This document shows, piece after piece, positions 43,614 to 49,447 of a stretch of DNA of 64,000 bases (positions are counted from its first letter, which is position 1; the number at the start of each line of letters is the position of its first letter). The notes beneath the pieces were generated by a model that saw nothing but the letters and a program-made list of their open reading frames with translations, was not told where the DNA came from and made no database searches. Source of the DNA: Tropicimonas sp033101155 (GTDB lineage: Bacteria; Pseudomonadota; Alphaproteobacteria; Rhodobacterales; Rhodobacteraceae); the NCBI RefSeq assembly GCF_033101155.1, contig NZ_JAWMPX010000025.1, positions 1 to 64,000 on the forward strand, given 5' to 3'. Both the position numbers and the translations under genes were made by a program.

Positions 43614-44789
43614 ATGCGCGAAGCTGTCATCGTCTCCACCGCCCGCACACCGCTCGGCAAATCCTACCGTGGCGCTTTCAACAACCTGGAAGGGCCGAGC
43701 CTTGCGGCCCATGCCGTGCGCGCCGCTGTCTCTCGCGCCGGGCTGGAGGGCGGCGAGATCGAGGATATCGCCTTCGGATCGGCGCTCACGCAGGGCTCCA
43801 CCGGCGTGAATGTCGCCCGCCATATCGCCCTGGCCTCCGGCCTGCCGGACACAGTTGCCGGCGTCACGTTGGACCGGCAATGCGCCTCCGGGCTCAATGC
43901 GCTGGCGGCGGCGTGCTACATGGTTTCTGGCGAAGGCGTCGATGTGGCGCTGGCGGGGGGGCTGGAGAGCATTTCGCTGGTTCAGGAGAGCCACTGGAAC
44001 GCCCATCGCTATCGCGATCCGGCGGTGCGAGACGGGTACTACATGTCGATGTTGGAGACTGCCGAGCGGGTGGCCGAACGCTACGGTGTGAGCCGCGCAG
44101 CACAGGATGCCTATGCGCTGGAAAGCCAGCTCCGCACCGCGCAGGCTCAGGGGGCGGGGCTCTTTGCCGATGAGATCGTACCGGTCGAGGCGGTGAAGGT
44201 CGTCACTGACAAGGAGACCGGCGAGACGCACGCGGAAACCGTGCGGCTGGAGGCAGATGAGTGCAACCGGCCCGGGACCACCGCCGAAGGGTTGGCCAAG
44301 CTCAAGCCCGTGCTGGGCGAGGGCAAGACGGTAACCGCTGGCAATGCCAGCCAGCTCTCCGATGGCGCGGCGGCGCTGGTGGTCATGTCGGCGACCGAGG
44401 CGGCCCGGCGCGGGCTGGTCCCTCTTGGCGCGCTGCGTGGTTTCGCCGTGGCCGGCGTTGCTCCGGAGGAGATGGGCATCGGCCCTGTTGTGGCGGTCCC
44501 GCGCTTGTTGGAGCGGGCCGGCTTGCGTGCCGACGAGATCGACCTCTGGGAGATCAACGAGGCCTTCGCCGCCCAGCTCCTGCCTTGCCGCGACCAGTTG
44601 GAGATCCCGACCGAGCGGCTCAATGTGAATGGCGGAGCGATCTCCATCGGCCATCCCTACGGCATGTCGGGCGCGCGCATGGCGGGACATCTGCTTCTGG
44701 AGGGACGGCGCCGCGCCGCGCGGTGGGGGGTGGTCTCGATGTGTGTCGGCGGCGGGCAAGGTGCGGCCGGCCTGGTCGAGTTCCTTTGA
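43614..44789 (+). CDS. Thiolase (acetyl-CoA acyltransferase)
   Basis: This 391-residue thiolase has the acyl-accepting Cys in TLDRQCASGLNAL (about 88), the second active site block NEAFAAQ (about 317), His in GHPYGMSGAR (about 347) and the resolving Cys in CVGGGQGAAGL (about 378). It splits 3-oxoacyl-CoA with CoA into acetyl-CoA and a shortened acyl-CoA. The start at 43614 lies 11 bases after the M20 stop. As the last gene of the operon it would consume the CoA-activated 3-oxoacid made upstream, the final step to central metabolism. Acetoacetyl-CoA and longer 3-oxoacyl-CoA are both possible substrates. Confidence 0.94.
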   Translation: MREAVIVSTARTPLGKSYRGAFNNLEGPSLAAHAVRAAVSRAGLEGGEIEDIAFGSALTQGSTGVNVARHIALASGLPDTVAGVTLDRQCASGLNALAAACYMVSGEGVDVALAGGLESISLVQESHWNAHRYRDPAVRDGYYMSMLETAERVAERYGVSRAAQDAYALESQLRTAQAQGAGLFADEIVPVEAVKVVTDKETGETHAETVRLEADECNRPGTTAEGLAKLKPVLGEGKTVTAGNASQLSDGAAALVVMSATEAARRGLVPLGALRGFAVAGVAPEEMGIGPVVAVPRLLERAGLRADEIDLWEINEAFAAQLLPCRDQLEIPTERLNVNGGAISIGHPYGMSGARMAGHLLLEGRRRAARWGVVSMCVGGGQGAAGLVEFL

Positions 44790-44956
44790 AACCCTTCCCT
44801 GTCGGGCTCGCAGAATCAACGCCTGGAGGGCAGCGGTCGGTGCACGATCCCGGCTTCGAAACGTCAATGCCGACCATGACCCAAGAGATCTGGTCATCGA
44901 CCTGAATTGCGCATGTCTCGTGGGGGCTGGCTCTCAGTTGGAGCCGAAAACAGAGA

Positions 44957-44991
44957 GGGCCGCCGACGATCATGAGTGTCGTTGGCGGCCC
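44957..44991. terminator. Long hairpin terminator, probably bidirectional
   Basis: A near-perfect stem (GGGCCGCCGACGA / TCGTTGGCGGCCC, one G-U type mismatch) lies 23 bases past the stop of the leftward VPLPA-CTERM gene and 167 bases past the thiolase stop. On the minus strand it is followed by CTCTCTGTTTTC, so it best fits termination of the leftward gene; on the plus strand no T-run follows. It may also stop read-through from the catabolic operon. Confidence 0.7.
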
Positions 44992-45013
44992 GATATCTGT
45001 GTGGCAAAGCCTG

Positions 45014-45619
45014 TCAGGAGGACCGGCGACGCATCGCAGCCAGACCGCCGAGGCCGGTCAGCAACAAGACCAAACCAGCCGGGAGCGGAACGGCAGCCAC
45101 CTGAAGGGTGTAGGATGAGCTTTGACGGGTGATGCTGTCGGTCGGATCGGTCGCGTTTATGCCGAACAGGTACGTACCCGCGGCAGCGGCGAATGTTACG
45201 GTCGAGGCTGCAGCCGACAGGGCGGTGCCGCTGATATCCAGATCGCCGAAGGAGAACAGCGCATCAAAACCCGCGGTCGGATCGATCAGGGAGAATGTAA
45301 CGATGCTGTCAGAGATCAGCGTAACCGTTGCAAAATCGGGGTACTTGGACGGGTTTGTTCCGGCAGCATCGGCCACGTAGCCAGTCAGCATGCCTGCCCC
45401 TTCGAACGTAATGTCGTCTGGTCTGGCGACGCTGTTCGAGAGATCGAAAGAGTTGCTGATTTTGGCGTCACAATCGGCTGCCGCAAACGAACCGCGCTTC
45501 ACGTTCTGGTTCAGGCTCTCGCAAAATGTCTGGCCATCACTGATCGAAATCGTGGCCGCAGAAACGGGAATAGCTGCAGCAAATGCCAATGCTGTTGCCG
45601 CCAGAAGAGAACGCATCAT
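45014..45619 (-). CDS. Small secreted protein with VPLPA-type C-terminal sorting signal
   Basis: This 201-residue exported protein has a signal peptide (MMRSLLAATALAFAAAIPVSA), a beta-rich body and the sorting tail VPLPAGLVLLLTGLGGLAAMRRRSS. It is a paralog of the gene product at 32407-32958: both have SDGQTFCES / GDGKTFCES after the signal peptide, a second Cys about 23-26 residues later, LFTFGDLDVSGT-like and FSFGDLDISGT segments, and the same tail. Function unknown. The gene has a long hairpin terminator at 44957-44991. Surface attachment is inferred from the tail, and the required exosortase is not in the window. Confidence 0.85.
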   Translation of the reverse strand: MMRSLLAATALAFAAAIPVSAATISISDGQTFCESLNQNVKRGSFAAADCDAKISNSFDLSNSVARPDDITFEGAGMLTGYVADAAGTNPSKYPDFATVTLISDSIVTFSLIDPTAGFDALFSFGDLDISGTALSAAASTVTFAAAAGTYLFGINATDPTDSITRQSSSYTLQVAAVPLPAGLVLLLTGLGGLAAMRRRSS

Positions 45620-46039
45620 ACCAAGTCCATCTGGTTTATTTTGTCTTAACAGAAACCGGTTAACGTCTTGTTTGGACTAGGGTCAAGTCAAACTCGGCGG
45701 CATCTTTTTATCGCCACAATGATTGCCCCTGAGCGTCACAAAGTGAGCGCCTCTCACCATTTTCTGGTCGAAATTGGCCCTTGCCTTGGAAACAATTGTG
45801 GGGCGTTGTTGCCGAATTCCACGCGAATGCTTTGGTTCGAAAACGGATTTGCCGAAACCCCGGTCATTGATTCGATAGAGGGTGGATGATGCGCTCCACC
45901 GGGGCGTTTGTGACAGCAGGATCACTCAAGTCAGGTCATTCTTTCAGACCCTGGGGCCTCGACGCCCGGTGCGCGACGCGCGGCCCGGCCGGACTGGTTC
46001 GGGGTCTGCGTGCGGTGCTGCGATGCCAGTGGCCAGAGC
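45620..46039. other. Intergenic region upstream of the VPLPA gene and after the formate dehydrogenase operon
   Basis: No gene is supported in these 420 bases. The AT-rich part 45620-45880 should contain the promoter of the leftward secreted-protein gene. The GC-rich part 45890-46030 holds only short frames without start sites. No strong hairpin with a T-run was found for the end of the formate dehydrogenase operon at 46040. Confidence 0.5.
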
Positions 46040-46165
46040 TCAGTCGAGCCGAACCGCCGGGTTGGACGAGGCGTTGGTCACCGGTGGATCGAACCGGTCC
46101 GTGGCGAAATGGGCCGCAGTCCCGATGATCACGATGGACAGGCAGGCAAGCAGGAAGGATCGCAT
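46040..46165 (-). CDS. 41-residue single-span membrane peptide ending the formate dehydrogenase operon
   Basis: From ATG 46165 a 41-codon frame reads MRSFLLACLSIVIIGTAAHF and ends in ...NPAVRLD with TGA at 46040. It has one hydrophobic helix (about 4-19) and a soluble, Pro/Asn-rich tail that looks periplasmic or cytoplasmic. A GGAG site lies nine bases before the start, and the start is six bases after the stop of the WD40-cytochrome gene, so translation is probably coupled. I do not recognise a family. Its place at the end of the fdh operon suggests a small accessory or stabilising subunit of the membrane complex, similar in spirit to other short respiratory-complex peptides. It could be chance, but the spacing and hydrophobicity argue otherwise. 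Confidence 0.55.
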   Translation of the reverse strand: MRSFLLACLSIVIIGTAAHFATDRFDPPVTNASSNPAVRLD

Positions 46166-46171
46166 GGTCTG

Positions 46172-47467
46172 TTACTCCGTTTGCGTTGCGTGGCGCAGGA
46201 ATTCCACCAGATCGGCCCGGTCCTGCGCCCCGGTGATCCTCTGCATCGGCATTTTCGTGCCCGCCACATACACTTCCGGTCCGAGGTCGAACAGCGCGTC
46301 GATCGTCTCTGCGTCCCAAGTGATATCAGACTTGAGCAGCGTTTCGGAGTAGCCATAGCCCGGCAGGCTCCCGGCCACGCGACCAAAGAGCTGATGAAGG
46401 CTCGGTCCCGCCCGGCGCCGTCCGTCCGGCTCCAACGTGTGGCAGATCGAGCATTTGCGCATGAATTGTGCCTCGCCATTCGACGTGGCCTCGCTCCCGC
46501 TCAGGAAAGGGCGTTCTCCGTTGACCATTCGTGTGGCGGCCTCCGCCCCGTCGACTGGCCAGGAGAACATCGCGTCATCAAGTCCGCCGGCATGGATGTT
46601 CGTGCCGTCGGGCGAAACTGCCAGCGCCCAGATCGGCCCACGCAGAGTCGCATGGAAATCTACTATGAACCGCCAGCTTGCCGTATCGATCAGAGAGATA
46701 TAGCCCTCACCATCGCCAACCGCCAACATGCGGCGGGCTGGATCGGCTGCCATGCCGAGGATCGGTCTGCGATCCAGCGTCAGGTCGGCGATCTCGGTTC
46801 CATCTGCGATCGAGAGAATACGGGTCGCGCCATCGACGGCGCCATAGGCCAACCAACCGCCGGGTTCATGCAGGACCAGCGTGTTGATCCCAAAGCCGTT
46901 ATTGGCAATCTGTCCGAGCGCGGTGCCATCGCCCACGCGCCAGAGACGGAGCGTGCCATCGGCGGAACCGGAATAGAGCCGGGCGCCATCATCAGTGAAC
47001 GCGACGGCGTTCACGCCGGCTTCATGGCCCTTGAGAAAGCGCGGCGCAGTGTTGCCGGCCACGTCCCAAAGCCCGATGGAGCCGTCCCAACTGGCCGAGG
47101 CCACGGTCTGACCATCGGGCGAAACCGCCAGAGACATGACCTTGCCAAGATGTGCTCCAAGGCGGCGTCCCTGTCCGGTGTCCAGATCCCACAGATAAAG
47201 CGCGAAATCATCGCCGGCCGAGACCGCCCGGGTTTCCCCGAGGAAGGACACGGCATTGACAGCCGCCGCGTGGCCCTCAAGCCAGCGCGGTGCGCCGTCC
47301 ATCCAATAGCCAACCGAATTGTCGAAACTTGCCGTCAGGATCGCCCCGCTCTCAGAGACGGCGATGCCCTTGACCGGGCCGCCATGACCTTCAAGCGTGA
47401 AGAACTCGCCCGCCGCCGCAAGCGCCGGTGCACAAAGCAGGGCAAGCGTCATTGCCGCCCTGCGCAT
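46172..47467 (-). CDS. WD40-repeat/cytochrome c fusion protein
   Basis: This 431-residue exported protein has a signal peptide (about 1-19, LLCAPALAAAG) and six or seven WD40 repeats (about 20-310, with GH...WD patterns such as LEGHGGPVKGIAVSESGAIL and SADGTLRLWRV). A class I cytochrome c domain follows (about 325-431) with the haem-binding CSICH (C339, C342, H343) and the distal ligand Met in GTKMPMQ. It lies in the formate dehydrogenase operon, one base before fdh cytochrome b ends, and so may carry electrons in the periplasm, perhaps out of the dehydrogenase to another carrier. WD40-cytochrome c fusions are unusual in such operons. The role is inferred. Confidence 0.85.
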   Translation of the reverse strand: MRRAAMTLALLCAPALAAAGEFFTLEGHGGPVKGIAVSESGAILTASFDNSVGYWMDGAPRWLEGHAAAVNAVSFLGETRAVSAGDDFALYLWDLDTGQGRRLGAHLGKVMSLAVSPDGQTVASASWDGSIGLWDVAGNTAPRFLKGHEAGVNAVAFTDDGARLYSGSADGTLRLWRVGDGTALGQIANNGFGINTLVLHEPGGWLAYGAVDGATRILSIADGTEIADLTLDRRPILGMAADPARRMLAVGDGEGYISLIDTASWRFIVDFHATLRGPIWALAVSPDGTNIHAGGLDDAMFSWPVDGAEAATRMVNGERPFLSGSEATSNGEAQFMRKCSICHTLEPDGRRRAGPSLHQLFGRVAGSLPGYGYSETLLKSDITWDAETIDALFDLGPEVYVAGTKMPMQRITGAQDRADLVEFLRHATQTE

Positions 47468-48706
47468 CTATTCGGCGGGTGCCTGTGAGGTGGCCTCTTT
47501 CGCCTTCACCTCATCAAGCCAGAGAGAGTGGTGTTCCTTGGCCCATTGCTCCTCGACATAACCCGAGCCCATCGCGTCGAAGGCGCCCTCCATGCCGGCC
47601 GTGCCGATATAGATATGGCCGATGATCATCGCCATGAAGCCGAAGCCGACCGTGGCGTGGACGAGCTGGGTGAACTGCATCTCCTGCTGCGGTGAAAGCT
47701 GCGTCGGCAGGTCCGGAAGGCCCAGCCACGAGAGCAGACCGAGATTGTTGATCCAACCGAAGAACGGATCGAAGATCGGAGCGCTGAAGGGCATGAGCAG
47801 GCTGATTCCGGTGGCGGCAATGGCGACCGACAGCCCGATCACCGACCAGAAGATCAGCTTCTGCCCGGCATTGAACTTGCCGGCCGGCGGGTGAATGTCG
47901 TGGTTGAAGAGTCCCCCCAACACCATCATCCATTTCACGTCGTTCCAGTTCGGGATGTTGTAGCGGACCCACTTGAAGAAGATCAGCACGACGCCGAGCA
48001 TGAAGGCCCAGCTGACATTGTTGTGGACGAGCTTGGACCAGAGGGCGAGCGTGGCATGGGCATCAAGCCCCATGACGGGGATCAGGAACTGTCGCCCATA
48101 CATCGAAACCAGCCCGGTCAGGGCCAGCAGGATGAAGGACCCAGCGGTCATCCAATGCATCCAGCGATCGAAATTCCCGAAACGCAGGATCGTACGCCCG
48201 GTCCGTTCGCCGGCAATCGGCACGCGACCGAGGGCGAAGTAGACGATGGCGAGAAGGCCGATCATGCCCAACAGCAACCAGCCGCCATAGGTGCCCAGCC
48301 AGTCCTCGCGGTAGTGCATCCAGCTCATGCCACCATCCTGGATCAGCACGGTGGCGCCGGGCGAGCTGGCCGAAGCCGTCACGTCGGCAGTCCCGTATCG
48401 CAGAGAGCGGAACATCTCGGCATCGGAGACGCCGCCCAAAGTGCCGAGCTGCCCGGTCGGGTCGGCCGCACGTTGCGGATCGCCCGTATCGGTGCGACGG
48501 AAGTCGTAATCCACCCGCTCGCCACGTTGGCGGGCCATGATGTCCTCGCGGGTCTGGGCGCCGCCGGTGGCCACGCGGGCGGCCTCGATGGCTTCCGAAT
48601 TGTCGGGCCCGCTTGGCGACAGGAAGGGCGTCAGAACAAGGGTCGCGACGACAATCAGCACCAGGACAAGCAGGAAGGCACCAAATCCGCTTTTTTTCTC
48701 GGACAT
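47468..48706 (-). CDS. fdoI: Formate dehydrogenase gamma subunit (cytochrome b556)
   Basis: This 412-residue integral membrane protein has one N-terminal helix (about 10-27) followed by a loop. The four-helix cytochrome b core (about 140-380) has histidines for two b haems, in RWMHWMTAGSF, SKLVHNNVSW and FTQLVHATVGFGFMAMIIGHIY. It accepts electrons from the iron-sulfur subunit and passes them to quinone at the cytoplasmic membrane. The N-terminal ~120 residues are longer than E. coli FdoI/FdnI but common in alphaproteobacteria. It sits directly upstream of the WD40-cytochrome c gene and downstream of the iron-sulfur subunit. The symbol is family level. Confidence 0.92.
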   Translation of the reverse strand: MSEKKSGFGAFLLVLVLIVVATLVLTPFLSPSGPDNSEAIEAARVATGGAQTREDIMARQRGERVDYDFRRTDTGDPQRAADPTGQLGTLGGVSDAEMFRSLRYGTADVTASASSPGATVLIQDGGMSWMHYREDWLGTYGGWLLLGMIGLLAIVYFALGRVPIAGERTGRTILRFGNFDRWMHWMTAGSFILLALTGLVSMYGRQFLIPVMGLDAHATLALWSKLVHNNVSWAFMLGVVLIFFKWVRYNIPNWNDVKWMMVLGGLFNHDIHPPAGKFNAGQKLIFWSVIGLSVAIAATGISLLMPFSAPIFDPFFGWINNLGLLSWLGLPDLPTQLSPQQEMQFTQLVHATVGFGFMAMIIGHIYIGTAGMEGAFDAMGSGYVEEQWAKEHHSLWLDEVKAKEATSQAPAE

Positions 48707-48840
48707 GCAGGTCTCACTCGGTCATGTGTCGGCGCGCAGAGACGCCGTTGCAGGGAAATTCCGGCGCACGCCCCGGACGGACCGGAGCGTGCGAAGATGG
48801 GGGACGCGAGCCGCGCCCCCGATCATCGGACCATCAGGCG

Positions 48841-49434
48841 TCAGCCGCCCTTCTGGTCATAGGCGGTGCCCCAACCCCAGGCGCCCGAGCCGAAGCCACG
48901 GGCCACGACGCGTTCGCGATAGATGGCGGAAACAACGTCCCCGTCGCCTGCCAGCAGCGCCTTGGTCGAGCACATCTCGGCGCAGATGGGCAGCTTGCCC
49001 TCGGCGATCCGGTTGCGGCCATATTTGGAGAACTCGGCATTCGAGTGAGTCTCCTCCGGGCCACCGGCGCAGAAGGTGCATTTGTCCATCTTGCCACGCG
49101 AGCCGAAATTGCCGGCCTGCGGATATTGCGGCGCGCCGAACGGGCAGGCGTAGAAGCAATACCCACAGCCGATGCAGAGATCCTTGCTGTGCAGCACGAC
49201 CCCCTCTTCGGTCTGGTAGAAGCAATCCACCGGGCAGACGGCCATACAGGGCGCGTCCGAACAATGCATGCAGGCCACGGAGATCGACCGCTCGCCGGGG
49301 GAACCATCATTGATGGTCACCACGCGACGGCGATTGATGCCCCAGGGCACTTCATGCTCGTTCTTGCACGCCGTGACGCAGGCATTGCACTCGATGCAGC
49401 GCTCGGCGTCGCAGAGAAACTTGGATCTAGCCAT
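48841..49434 (-). CDS. fdoH: Formate dehydrogenase iron-sulfur (beta) subunit
   Basis: This 197-residue ferredoxin-like subunit has four [4Fe-4S] sites. The cysteine sets are visible as CIECNACVTAC (from about 13), CMHCSDAPCMAVCP (about 55-68), CIGCGYCFYACPFGAP (about 87-102) and CTFCAGG with a later Cys (about 119 and 150). It relays electrons from the catalytic subunit to cytochrome b. It is shorter than E. coli FdoH, as it has no C-terminal membrane anchor. Thirteen bases separate it from the catalytic gene upstream, and 134 from the cytochrome b gene. Confidence 0.94.
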   Translation of the reverse strand: MARSKFLCDAERCIECNACVTACKNEHEVPWGINRRRVVTINDGSPGERSISVACMHCSDAPCMAVCPVDCFYQTEEGVVLHSKDLCIGCGYCFYACPFGAPQYPQAGNFGSRGKMDKCTFCAGGPEETHSNAEFSKYGRNRIAEGKLPICAEMCSTKALLAGDGDVVSAIYRERVVARGFGSGAWGWGTAYDQKGG

Positions 49435-49447
49435 TCTTCATTCCTCC

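Noticed and set aside
35363..44789. Ectoine/hydroxyectoine degradation (eut/doe) as the role of the catabolic operon
   Set aside because: That pathway needs the M24-type ectoine hydrolase EutD/DoeA and has no CoA-transferase or thiolase; here the set is aminotransferase, GNAT, CoA-transferase, M20, thiolase.
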